NCBI GenBank assembly: GCA_950295325.1
Contig: OX485807.1
Coordinates: forward strand, 45,498,796-45,562,795
Length of the DNA: 64,000 nucleotides
From: Polytrichum commune
Taxonomy: Eukaryota; Streptophyta; Polytrichopsida; Polytrichales; Polytrichaceae
Reading direction: 5' to 3'
Positions 9,765 to 19,884 of the stretch are shown here, piece by piece (positions within the stretch are counted from its first letter, which is position 1; every line of letters begins with the position of its first letter). Under the pieces are notes generated by a model. That model was given only the letters and a program-made list of their open reading frames with translations, was not told the origin of the DNA and searched no databases. Position numbers and translations under genes: made by a program.

Positions 9765-11127
9765 ACAACGTAATACGGCACACCAAATTCAAACAATAAT
9801 AGCCACGCTGGAAGATGCGCGACTTACCACAAAAGATATATATTTAACATACATTGACTTCCGAAACGCATTTGGCTCAATAGATCACGCCAGACTCCTC
9901 GCCATAATGGAGGACCTAGGCTACCCACTTGACGCAATAGAAATAGTTGGAAATATATATAATAACTCAACCACCTCCTTCATAGGCAGTCACTTTGGAT
10001 CAACACCCCCCATAGAAATCAGTCGCGGCACAATACAAAGCGATACCCTCAGTCCTTACCTATTCATCATCTTCCTAGAGCCTCTCTTTAGATGGCTAGA
10101 AAAAGATGACCTAGGATACCACTTTAATACCTCTCTCTCTACTTGTACCACAACGGCATACGCCGATGATCTAGCTATTATAACGGATAATATACAACAC
10201 ATACAACCACAAATTAACAAACTACACAAATTTGCACAATGGTCATACATGGACCTAAACCTATCCAAGTGCGCAATCACGGGGTGCCCAAATAAATCCA
10301 AACTCAAACCAACCACCTTCAAAGCATACATTCAATCACAAAATATCACCTACAATTCCCAAAACTTCCCCACCCTCACCCAAAATGAACCCTATACATA
10401 CCTAGGAATACACCTAACCCCGTCACTCAAATGGAACTTACAAAAAGACATTACACTCAACAAAGTCAAACAACAAAGCCAACTCCTAAACAACTCCCCT
10501 GCTAGCCTTACACAAAAGATCAAAATCCTTAACACTGTCATCAAACCCCGAATAGCCTACGCTTACTATGCCGTCCCATTCTCCAAACCTGACATCAAGA
10601 AACTAGATAAGATTATTAGTAAGCTAACCAAGAAAATTTGTAACATACCCACAAGCACCGCCACACATACTCACTCACCTCCCACACGAAAATTTCGGTA
10701 TCAACGCCACCTCACTCCTTCCCGAATACATACGATGCATAGGGCAACAACTAATACAAGCCCTCAACGACCCAGGGCAACTAGGAATCATATATCAAGG
10801 ACTAGCCAAACACATAGTAGCCAAATATGGAGGATCACTCCACCTCTCCACACTCAAACAACAAGCATGCATACGATCACCCATAGCTAGGACATTATTC
10901 CTCCTCAACAAAGAATATGAAATACACGTCACTACCGCGAACCGCGCATTTCCCATCAAAAAAACTCCGTTAGAAAAGGAATGGAAGAACAACACGAATT
11001 ACGCTAGTCTCACGGACGAATCCAAAGCCAAATCCCAAAAATACCTAGACAAACTCTACATATATGGCATCACCACCCTCCCACCCTCCCACAAATCCAA
11101 AATCCCGACACTAAATCCATATTAACA
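9765..11127 (+). pseudogene. LINE ORF2, middle part: rest of the reverse transcriptase (frameshifted)
   Basis: The RT resumes after the foldback in the expected frame: YIDFRNAFGSIDH (about 9850), ISRGTIQSDTLSPYLF (about 10,015), the catalytic AYADD box (10,156-10,170) and the thumb region. Near 10,660-10,680 coding similarity jumps to another frame (THLPHENFG, then LPEYIRCIGQQL), which runs to a stop at 11,123-11,125. Near 11,085-11,110 it jumps back to the frame of the last ORF. The two shifts compensate. The enzyme copies element RNA at the nicked target; this copy cannot make it intact. Confidence 0.82.
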
Positions 11128-14049
11128 CCAAAAGAATTTCAAAAAATATATAAACATGCCCCCAAAACTATCAAGGATGCTCTACTACAAGCATCAACAA
11201 TATTCCCCACACCACCACCACCACCCCCATCAACTATGAGCAACACACACCAAACACAACCACCCTTGCAAGACACATACACTAACCCGCCCCCCCCTCT
11301 CCCACAAACAACACTAGGCCAGATAATTCAAAGTATAATAGACACAAAATCCCACACCTCAAAAGACAAATGGGGAGCAAGCTCCATCCGAAAATGGTAC
11401 CTATGCCAATGGCACCTACCCCAAAAGAGCGTGCAACAATGGCGCAAAGAAGAAGAATTATTACACCCGGATAACCTACTACTAGAACACAACACAATAT
11501 GTATTTCCCAATTCCATAAAAAACAATTAGAACAAAAAACCACACAAACATATGCAAGTCTCACCAACCATATCCAATCAAAGGATAACAAATACATACA
11601 CCCACCATTGAAAATCACCAACCTCAAGCTATCCACACAAGAATGTAACCCCGACAGAGATATTCAAGTGGATCAACCCACTATCCAAATACAAAACTCC
11701 GAAACCCACATATACGACCAGAGGGGGAAGCACATGGCCACCATAACTACCGAGAGACTACAATGGCTATGGAACCAATTCTCCCAAAATATACTCACGA
11801 CAAAAAGTAAATCCCTACAACCCCCACCCCAAAATTTCGAAACAGAGGTATTATGGCTTATACAAAGATACATAACTATACTCCCCAAAAGGAAACCAAA
11901 AACCATACAACCAAATAATCTACATCATACCCTACACCCGGCAATCACTAAAATACTAATTGAATCCTTTAAAATTACGCACTCATACTACTCATCCCCC
12001 CTCACCTGCCCCGTACAACTCACACAGTATCACTCACCCCACAACAGGGATACAATATTTGGATCCATAGGACACGCCCAATCCTCCAGATGGAAAGGAA
12101 CGGGACTAGCATATCCCACAGACCACAAAACAACTGTGGAAGCCTTCCATTGGGCCAGAATGGCCACCAAGGCGGACCCAAATACAACCACCATCCTCAT
12201 TATTAATCACAAAGACTGGACATCCCAACAAATACCACTAACCGCAAAAGCTGACGTACACATCATGGCAACCATTCCCCCACACACCATACAATACACC
12301 CCTACACCGGAATGGCCCAAATACTACCAATACATCGAATCTTCACTCACATCAATAATATGTATACACGGCCAAGCACACCTGACTCACGATCTACAAA
12401 CCCCACGAGAACTCGCATACATATTAAAACACGCCACAAACACACATATAGAAACCCACCCTATAAAACCCACAATATCACAATATCATATTAAATTCTC
12501 CCCCACTTGGAAAACTTCACCCAATACCAACACTCCCACAAATATAACTATCCCCTCAATAACGATACCAACCAAGTACTACCACCAACATCCCCTTAAA
12601 TACCAACCGCAACAATGCATATATACGGACGGTTCATTCATACCCCCCTCAAAAAACTCAGAAGGACAAATAATAGGCAATACCGCAGGCTCCGGTATAT
12701 ACAGCCCCAACAATAACATCCGCATATCAGAAAGATTACCAGGATACCAAAACATCTTGAGAGCAGAACTAAACGCTATACTAGTCGCCGTCAAAACCAT
12801 ACAAACAACCCAAGTTGACACACACATATTCACAGATAGCCTTAATAGTATATACCTAATCAACAACCACATACAACGCCCAACCTCACAACACCATCAC
12901 CCAGATAAACTACTCATAGCTGCCATAATACACCAAATATACTGGACCCCACACACAATCTCCATCCATAAAGTACGAGCGCATACTGGTATCATAGGCA
13001 ATGAAATAGCCGACACCCTCGCCAACGAAGGTACACACCAGAAAAAACCAACTCCCACGCCACACATACATCTAGCCCACGCATCACCTTATTGGCTAGC
13101 AAGTTGCCCAACCGCCACACACGATGGAGCTATCAGAAATCTACACACGTTCGTAACAAAAGCACATGACTACCGTGAGGTAGGGCAGGCCCAAAACAAA
13201 TTCCCATATTACGTAGAAAAATGGCTATCCAACACCCAAATAAATCAAAAACTATCCAACCACTTCTGGAAAAACAATAAAATAACAGATGCCCAAATCA
13301 CCCAAACCTTAAAATTCAGATATGCCCAATACATGGGGAACCACAGGAAAAACATCTTCTGGCCACTTAAATTCCAAAATCCCAATTGCACACTCTGTCA
13401 CAGAAATGATAGAGACACATGGCCACATCTACTATCCATGTGCGACCACCCCTACCTAAAAGGCCTAAGAATTGCTCGCCACAACAAAGCAGTCCACCTC
13501 ATCACACAAACACTACAAGCCAACAAACACACCCGCTTCTACACATTAGCAAACGCCGGCAACCAACACAACATGCACCATGAAAACACCATCCCGGAAT
13601 GGCTTATACAATGCGCATGCCCACAACCACCCTGCCAGTGCCTAGCTAAACTAAAACCAGATATACTATGCATATTAGGTGCCCCCACTACATCAACAAC
13701 ACCACTAACTCTAACACCTGCATACACTGTGCAACTCATTGAATTTACATACTGCCATGATAGGTTCCCAGAACAAGCCCTTACACACAAACATGACAAA
13801 TACGACCCACTAATTAACAACATCCAAAGCAAAGGATGGCAAACAAACCCCCTCATCACCATCACAGCCGGTGTACGAGGCGCCATACATGAACATGCCA
13901 TCACTAAATTAGCCAACCTTAAAATCCCAAAACCAAGCATTAAAACTCTCATGAAGGATTTGCACCAAAATGCCATCAAATACCTAACCTACTTAGTCCT
14001 AAACAAAAGAAAACTAGAAAACAACCAAGCTACTATCACACCCTCCTAA
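11128..14049 (+). CDS. LINE ORF2, 3' part: RNase H, CCHC finger, restriction-like endonuclease
   Basis: Long open frame; the first ATG is at 11,236 (937 residues), but it reads on from upstream, so it is the C-terminal part of ORF2 and not a separate gene. RNase H: YTDGS (about 12,622), the RAELNA Glu, FTDSLNS, and HKVRAHTGIIGNEIAD (about 12,967). Then CTLCHRNDRDTWPHLLSMC (13,388 on), a CCHC-type finger. Then a PD-(D/E)XK-like set: KPD (Asp at 13,660), IEFTYC (Glu at 13,741) and KHDKYDPL (Lys at 13,798). A CCHC finger directly before such a nuclease is typical of R2-like and Dualen elements. The nuclease assignment is from motif spacing and is less certain than the RNase H. Confidence 0.78.
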   Translation, partial: PKEFQKIYKHAPKTIKDALLQASTIFPTPPPPPPSTMSNTHQTQPPLQDTYTNPPPPLPQTTLGQIIQSIIDTKSHTSKDKWGASSIRKWYLCQWHLPQKSVQQWRKEEELLHPDNLLLEHNTICISQFHKKQLEQKTTQTYASLTNHIQSKDNKYIHPPLKITNLKLSTQECNPDRDIQVDQPTIQIQNSETHIYDQRGKHMATITTERLQWLWNQFSQNILTTKSKSLQPPPQNFETEVLWLIQRYITILPKRKPKTIQPNNLHHTLHPAITKILIESFKITHSYYSSPLTCPVQLTQYHSPHNRDTIFGSIGHAQSSRWKGTGLAYPTDHKTTVEAFHWARMATKADPNTTTILIINHKDWTSQQIPLTAKADVHIMATIPPHTIQYTPTPEWPKYYQYIESSLTSIICIHGQAHLTHDLQTPRELAYILKHATNTHIETHPIKPTISQYHIKFSPTWKTSPNTNTPTNITIPSITIPTKYYHQHPLKYQPQQCIYTDGSFIPPSKNSEGQIIGNTAGSGIYSPNNNIRISERLPGYQNILRAELNAILVAVKTIQTTQVDTHIFTDSLNSIYLINNHIQRPTSQHHHPDKLLIAAIIHQIYWTPHTISIHKVRAHTGIIGNEIADTLANEGTHQKKPTPTPHIHLAHASPYWLASCPTATHDGAIRNLHTFVTKAHDYREVGQAQNKFPYYVEKWLSNTQINQKLSNHFWKNNKITDAQITQTLKFRYAQYMGNHRKNIFWPLKFQNPNCTLCHRNDRDTWPHLLSMCDHPYLKGLRIARHNKAVHLITQTLQANKHTRFYTLANAGNQHNMHHENTIPEWLIQCACPQPPCQCLAKLKPDILCILGAPTTSTTPLTLTPAYTVQLIEFTYCHDRFPEQALTHKHDKYDPLINNIQSKGWQTNPLITITAGVRGAIHEHAITKLANLKIPKPSIKTLMKDLHQNAIKYLTYLVLNKRKLENNQATITPS

Positions 14050-14207
14050 AACTTAATAGGAACTAAAAGCAAACTAACGGAGCCCACCTCCCAAGGAGGC
14101 ATAAATCCCTAAACGACAACCCAGTAAAATGGGTTAAGTTTTCGGACAACGGGCTCATATTCATGCCGGTACTATGTGCGGGCGTTATTTTTTCTTTTTC
14201 TTTTTCT
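14050..14207 (+). other. LINE 3' untranslated region and T-rich tail
   Basis: A short 3' region ending in TTTTTC repeats (about 14,186-14,207) just before the target duplication. An A-rich tail would be usual; a pyrimidine simple repeat on the sense strand is unusual but directly visible. Confidence 0.5.
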
Positions 14208-14220
14208 TGTTTATGGACAA
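14208..14220 (+). repeat. Right target-site duplication of the LINE
   Basis: TGTTTATGGACAA, identical to 52-64. Confidence 0.65.
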
Positions 14221-14747
14221 TCCAAAATAATAGGTAGTCCAGGACCCCACCATGCCAATATAATAATTTTTGGCAATCAAATGTTTGCCACGTCCTCTAG
14301 TTTTGTGTTGGATCCAACGCTTTTTATGGGCCTAAGGTACCATCCAATAGACCATGTACGACGCCATGCATATTTTGCATCCATTCAAAATTCGTGGCCA
14401 TTTAGGGCTAGTGCAATGTGAACTTGTACCATTTTTGACTTCTCGACCAATCACATAACTTGTATATCACAGGTCAAGGGCTCTCGAGTTCTAGTGTAAA
14501 GTGACCCCCAACCTATTTATTGAAAAGGAAGAATTGTATTATAATAGATGCAAGCATGGTAAACTGGACTAAAACAGAGGATCCTGAATCTTGAGAGCCC
14601 CCTCTCTTCTTGAACACTGTTTGTAAGTTCATCACCTGAAGAGAAGGCAAACGAGAACAAGAAACCGGTCGCTCTCTTGTTTGATGATTCTACAACCAAA
14701 TGGCGTGAGACCTACTTTTGACCACGCAGCTGGGACAACACCAAACC
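14221..14747. other. Flank between LINE and Element A
   Basis: No gene seen. It contains CTAGTGTAAAGT (14,491-14,502), the partner of positions 10-21. From about 14,615 to 14,747 it holds a segment (TGTAAGTTCAT, then ACAAGAAACCG, then TTGTTTG) that recurs imperfectly at about 40,444-40,570, beyond the other end of Element A. Confidence 0.5.
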
Positions 14748-14955
14748 ATGGGGATATTAACTAAAATGAGACAAATGGTCCGCTCATTTTAATGTGGGGA
14801 ACGTGATGGGAACGCAATGATTGATTTTTTTGTACGAGAGAATACCCGTAGAGGTTTTAGCCTCCACAAACCAAGTGTTCCAATGAAACCGGGCAAACAA
14901 TCAATTGTAATATGGAGGATCCCATCAAGGAAGACAAAAGGATTGTGCCTACACT

Positions 14956-14975
14956 CCATGGGTGAACACCCGTGG
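14956..14975. repeat. Element A dyad site (one mismatch), near left end
   Basis: CCATGGGTG/CACCCGTGG around AA, one base off the consensus. It lies about 200 bp inside the left terminus, downstream of the transposase-like gene. Confidence 0.8.
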
Positions 14976-15241
14976 ACTATTAAACATTGGACGACATTGG
15001 ACGACTCCCACATATTAAACATGTTGGCTAATATGACAATGCACATGAAAATTCACAAAAAAAGATGCCTTTAAAAGTGGTAGTTTGAACATCCGTGGGA
15101 CAAATGTCAATGTCTACGGCTCTCTAATTAATGCTCACAAAATTAAAATTGAGCTCCAAACATGCTAGATGGTGTCAACCATCTAGCCCACCCATGAGAG
15201 TCCACCCGTAGATACCCAGGAATGAGCAAGGCAACTTTAAT

Positions 15242-18221
15242 CTAGAGGTCTTCTGTTGGTACCCCATCCTCGAAAGTATCTCCATCAGTCATTTTCTCAC
15301 CTCTAGTGCATCGATCTAAATTATCCTTTGCGAAAAGAATTTGCCGAGCTGGGATGAGAACATTGTCATCGGACGCATTCCTTTGTCTTGCCCATGATGC
15401 CACAACACAATCTAGGGATTGATGTTGTGGTGCATAGTCCTTGAGCCTCGTCCATCGAAAAGATTTTGCCGTGTCCCATTCCTCATAACGTTCGTCTAAG
15501 GTCTTCTTGTTCCTTTGGCCAAGGACCGGTACATAATAGACAATCTCAATGGAACGAGGATTAGGACCGATATGTGCCAAATTCGGCTCAGAAATCACTC
15601 GTCCCATCCACACTGGATTAGGACAATCCTCACTAGGACGTAGTAACACATAATGGCCAATCCTGATATGTGCGCCGGGACGGAAGGTCTCAACAGGTCG
15701 AGAACTAGCTGGCCCCACGTAAGCATAATCAGTGATGTTTTCCTCAAGTAGATGCACATTATCCACATGGAGGGTTGGTGCAATGGAGAACCGTGTAGCT
15801 GGCCAGAATGGCTCGCTACGTTCAGATGGAGTTGGGAGTAAAGGTTGATCCATAGCCGCAAGCACATTCTCCCAATATAAAATTGTTGGTGCAATGGACT
15901 CCATATATTGACCCGAACTATCTTGATCTGCCGTATCCTTCCAATACTTAATAAAACCTTGCACCCCAAGCTTTATGTTCACGGAATCTTTCATCTCCCT
16001 TTTTGGAACGGGACGGGGGCACCCTACAAAAACAAACATACAATGAGCTCGGAGCAATACCACGGACTAACTGCCCACGGGTGATCACCCGTGGGCCACA
16101 TACTTCACACCATGTATTTTCTAGTGCACTTCCAAAGCAATACAAACAAGGGACCCACTAACCTGTTGGGACCATGGTCTTCTTTGTGATAGGGTCCACC
16201 TTCCAAAGAGCAATTCCTCCATCAGGCACCCAACTTGGATCTGTACAATACACTTTGTACTGCATCAATGGCACTCCTTGAGGATCTACATAAAAACGGA
16301 ATTGGTGCGCCTTGGAATGCCCAATAAGTCGATCTTGACCATACTCATTGTAGTATCCCTTCACCCATTCCTTGAAATCTGCAACCTCGTGGATTAAGGA
16401 CGGGACAATAGTGGGTTCCCCAGCAGCCATGAACGATGCCATGAGGTCTGGGAGTGTATGGCAATCCTCAATCTTCAGCCTTTGTCCAAACCTCCCAAAC
16501 ATTGCATCCACATCCTCATGCGTATGTCCAACAATAAGGAAAGACACCCTGACTTCCCGAAAAATTCCCTTTGCAGTCAGAGCTGACCAAAACAACATGT
16601 TGTATTTTGATTTGTTGTCCTTCGCACAATTGTCCATTTGAACAAGGAGGAGGGGTGGCAAACCTGTAGGAGGAATACTTGCGGGCGGTGGCAAGGGAAG
16701 TACTCCTGAACACTTCTCTACACCAACCACCAATGCGTCGTGTAAAGGATCACCTATGGACGAAATCGGAATGTGTCTACTAGAGCAAACAGGTTGTACC
16801 TCAAGTTGACAAAGCAACTTCATCATCGAGGTGATAGTGAAGTTGGCATCGGATGGGTACATATCAAGGACATAATGCGCATAATTCACATCTGAGTGAC
16901 CATGTGCAATCATCCCCGCAATGGATATGGGGAATCGCTCGTATTTGTCAACACGTTTGTTTTTGTGCGCGAAGACGGGAAGAGCCGTTTTCCCATAATC
17001 CATTTTGTCATGGATTATACAAAGCACCTCATTGGGAGCATACTTTGACAAAATCCTATCTTTATAGTAACTGTTTCTATGAGCCTCCTGCAATGTTAGA
17101 TGACGAAGGCTAGCATTCGAGATGGCCAAGTGACCAGTTGTGTTCTTTGTGTGTATTCGCAACAAATCCTTGAATGCTGCACAAGTTCCACAACGCGAGA
17201 AGTTGTCGCCGGGGCTCTTTATAACATACTGCTTGAAATGTTGTCGATGTAGGCGGCTGAAGGTGGACGTGGAGATAGGCGTGTACCCTAGGTCTCCGTC
17301 CAAGTTGTTCACTTCCTGCAATAGGTTGCACCACGTTGTTCCCACAGGGAGCATCTCCGTCCCTATCTTCTCACCAGTTGGAAGAGTCCGAGTCATATGG
17401 GGCATGGCGTCCGCCCTACCCTCAACCAATACTCCAAGGGTGGCTCGTGCTTGCACTGTATTCGCCTGTGGTTTTCTAGTTCCTGTATTTCCATGATCTC
17501 GAGATCTAACCCCCATCAAGCTTTCAGCCTTGTTCCTATTATATTGTGCCCTTGATATCATATAGATGTTCATCCATGCTCGAGTGCATATTGTTCTCCC
17601 TTCCAACTGCACCATTTCACGTCCGTTGTGCTCATGTTTCTGGATCGATTGGAACACCGACAGGGCTATGAGCTTCCGAGCATTGAATGGCAATGCGAAG
17701 TAGTGTTCCCGAATACTCATCAACAAAGGCCTTGGGAATACCTGGCAACAATGCTCGGAACAACAATCCACCGCTGATAACATCCGCGCATGCTCCTCAG
17801 TGGCTCCCCAAATTTTCTTCCCAGGTGGCCGAGGTGCACACATCCTCACAGTGTTGTATTGGCGTTTTCCAAGCAAGCGCCGATGACTTTGAACTTCGCG
17901 GGTCGCATTATGATGGACCAACAATATTTCCGCTAATGTATGTCCTTCAAATTTGGTGAGTGAAAGTGGCCATCGGTGCAGCGTATTCTCCCAATCTTGC
18001 GAAATAACATTGTCAGTTGGGTTCAAGATAATAACTCCAACATCCTCAGCCCCTAGGATGCTATTGTCAACACAATCCAACGGATTTGTGTTGCAAATCA
18101 ATCCATCACACAAAGCATGGCCCTCATCATCAAAGAGCACAACGGCCTTCCCCTTCAAGTCCGTCCTCGACAGTCCAATGTAATGTGGAATCTGAACATC
18201 GATATCAAAGTATGTCAACAC
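15242..18221 (-). CDS. Element A transposase-like protein (DDE type, DUF7869-like)
   Basis: Two exons, complement(join(15242..16023,16163..18221)), 946 residues. Donor CAG|GTTAGT and acceptor TTTGTAG|GG keep the frame. The core resembles the RNase H-like family I know as DUF7869: CIIHDKMDYGK (Asp405/Asp408), LVQMDNCAKDNKSKY (Asp530) and VGHTHEDVDAMFG (Glu569), a plausible DD38E triad. Upstream are a Cys cluster (DCCSEHCCQ) and FSRCGTCAAF, probable zinc ligands. The C-terminal 250 residues have a small barrel-like segment (GHYVLLRPS, PNPVWMGRVIS), possibly reader-like. Intact, no stops. It lies divergent from the big gene, and its upstream region holds a dyad-site cluster. The intron also carries a dyad site. 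Role as the transposase is inferred from position and motifs. Confidence 0.78.
16074..16095. repeat. Dyad site in the intron of the transposase-like gene
   Basis: Perfect 10-bp arms CCCACGGGTG/CACCCGTGGG with centre AT. It sits in the middle of the 139-bp intron. Confidence 0.95.
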
Positions 18222-18236
18222 ACATTGACCAGAAGC

Positions 18237-18257
18237 TCACGGGTGTTCACCCGTGGG
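18237..18257. promoter_or_regulatory. Dyad site just upstream of the transposase-like start codon
   Basis: CACGGGTG/CACCCGTG around TT, 15 bases upstream of the minus-strand ATG (18,219-18,221). The outermost bases are imperfect. The position suggests a 5'-leader or promoter-proximal site. Confidence 0.85.
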
Positions 18258-18751
18258 GGACAACATTGACATCTCAAGAGAATATTTACATTCATATAGG
18301 GGTGAGCTTTACACCTCACTTCACACAACTCAAGTGAAGTATGTGTTACTTATCATATCCCCATTGGGAGAATGACCCTTATTACCAGTTTCCACAAAGC
18401 CCAAACACCAAAACTATCACCCCTAACACTTACTTGTGTACAATTATTACTATGCATGTAGGTGTCACATCTGCTGGCCCAAGTGCTAGCGAAATAGTTG
18501 CCATTCAGGATAGTGTCAACATTCCAGTTTAACGAATATCATCGTCATCATTTATCATAATGCATCACGAAACTCCCAACTCGTAATAATATGTACCAAT
18601 TACCCATTGACAACATATTTCACATACTCAGCAGGAAATTTACAAATAAGCATAATTGCATATACAACTATTGAGTATGTCACACACATGATACATGCCT
18701 ATCTTATAACCACACATATGTAGGGAGAACTAAAATACAAATCATGAACTG

Positions 18752-19099
18752 CCACGGGTGAACACCCGTGGGGGCTTCCATGCTGGTGCCGGATTCTCCC
18801 ACGGGTGTTCACCCGTGGGAGGCTACCATGCTGACATCTACTACTAGAAAGTTTGTCACACACATGAGCATATGGATAACTTCTATTCTGACATATGCTA
18901 GGATAACCGAAATAAAAACCATAAGCTCCCACGGGTGAACACCCGTGGGGGCCCCAAACCCGGTACCAGAGTCTCCCACGGGTGAACACCCGTGGGGGCC
19001 CCAAACCGGGTGCCAGAGTCTCCCACGGGTGAACACCCGTGGCAGACTGGCCGTACAGGAGGGGTACGGCCAGAGTGTTGTCACGGGTGCACCCGTGGG
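18752..19099. promoter_or_regulatory. Cluster of six dyad sites upstream of the transposase-like gene
   Basis: Sites start at 18,752, 18,798, 18,928, 18,975, 19,022 and 19,082. Three are spaced exactly 47 bp apart and the first pair 46 bp, with conserved spacer sequence (GGGGCCCCAAAC, then AGAGTCT). The last is a shortened version lacking the 2-nt centre. This is the presumptive control region of the minus-strand gene. Confidence 0.9.
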
Positions 19100-19884
19100 A
19101 AAGTGGATGCACATTGGGGTTATAAAACCAACCTCTTCACTCATGTGAGGCACGCTCTCCATGGTTGCTCCTCAAGGGTGAAGGGGGGTGGACTCAAATG
19201 AGGAGAAAGAAATGACCCTCCAAATGGTGGCCTTTATATAGGTCGTGAGCATGGCCATCAACTTCTCATGAGGAAGTACAAGGCATTCCCTCCAAATTCG
19301 TAAGTACATAGACGTCATTCCCTCCAATTCCTATCGCTATTAGCTAATCACGTTCTAACCTTCCTCATATTGAATAATGATGACCTTCGGTAGTGGGGTT
19401 CTACATCGTATGTACATGGAGTGAAAATTTGTTACAAGGCGAAGGAGAGTCTTTGCGGTACCAATGATCATTGGATAACCTTTGCATACACCTCATACCA
19501 CTACCAAGCATACTCATGCCAAAATTACATAAGGACATGTGCACACATAACAGGTCCACCACTTATGATGGGCACCCTTGCAAAATGAATAGTATGAAGG
19601 TTAGGTATTGTTTCATCCGCAAGAGTTAACAACGACATGGGATTCTCTCACCAGAGTTATAGTTCCTTTATATTTTATAATTGTGAATAGGATGCCTATT
19701 TTGTGGGCAAGGTGCAAGGATAACCCGGTCAAAGCTACTATTATCTTTCATGATTGCAGTCTAATTTGGGAATATGATTGCACCCAAATTCAAGGTTTGA
19801 AGCTCAACACTAGCCTGCTCCTTTTAGAGCAACTAGCATTGTGGCCCATTGTGTTGCAACTTCGGAATAGTTTCATATACTTCT
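19100..19884. other. Spacer without recognised features
   Basis: AT-rich sequence upstream of the transposase-like gene control region. Short open frames only; nothing recognised. Confidence 0.5.

Larger units (their letters stand above)
65..14207 (+). mobile_element. Decayed Dualen-like non-LTR retrotransposon (LINE)
   Basis: A plus-strand non-LTR retrotransposon, about 12 kb once the two nested elements (544-1502 and 8594-9764) are subtracted. Order: long 5' region, ORF1 (to 4623), ORF with two 2A motifs (4975-6579), APE endonuclease, RT, RNase H, CCHC finger and a C-terminal PD-(D/E)XK-like endonuclease (to 14049), short 3' region ending in TTTTTC repeats, flanked by a 13-bp direct repeat. 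Carrying both an APE-type and a restriction-like endonuclease is the hallmark of the Dualen/RandI group described from green algae. The copy is dead: an in-frame TAG at 8232-8234, two compensating frameshifts and an inserted foldback break ORF2. The sense strand is strikingly A/C-rich and G-poor. Clade placement is by domain order only. Confidence 0.8.
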
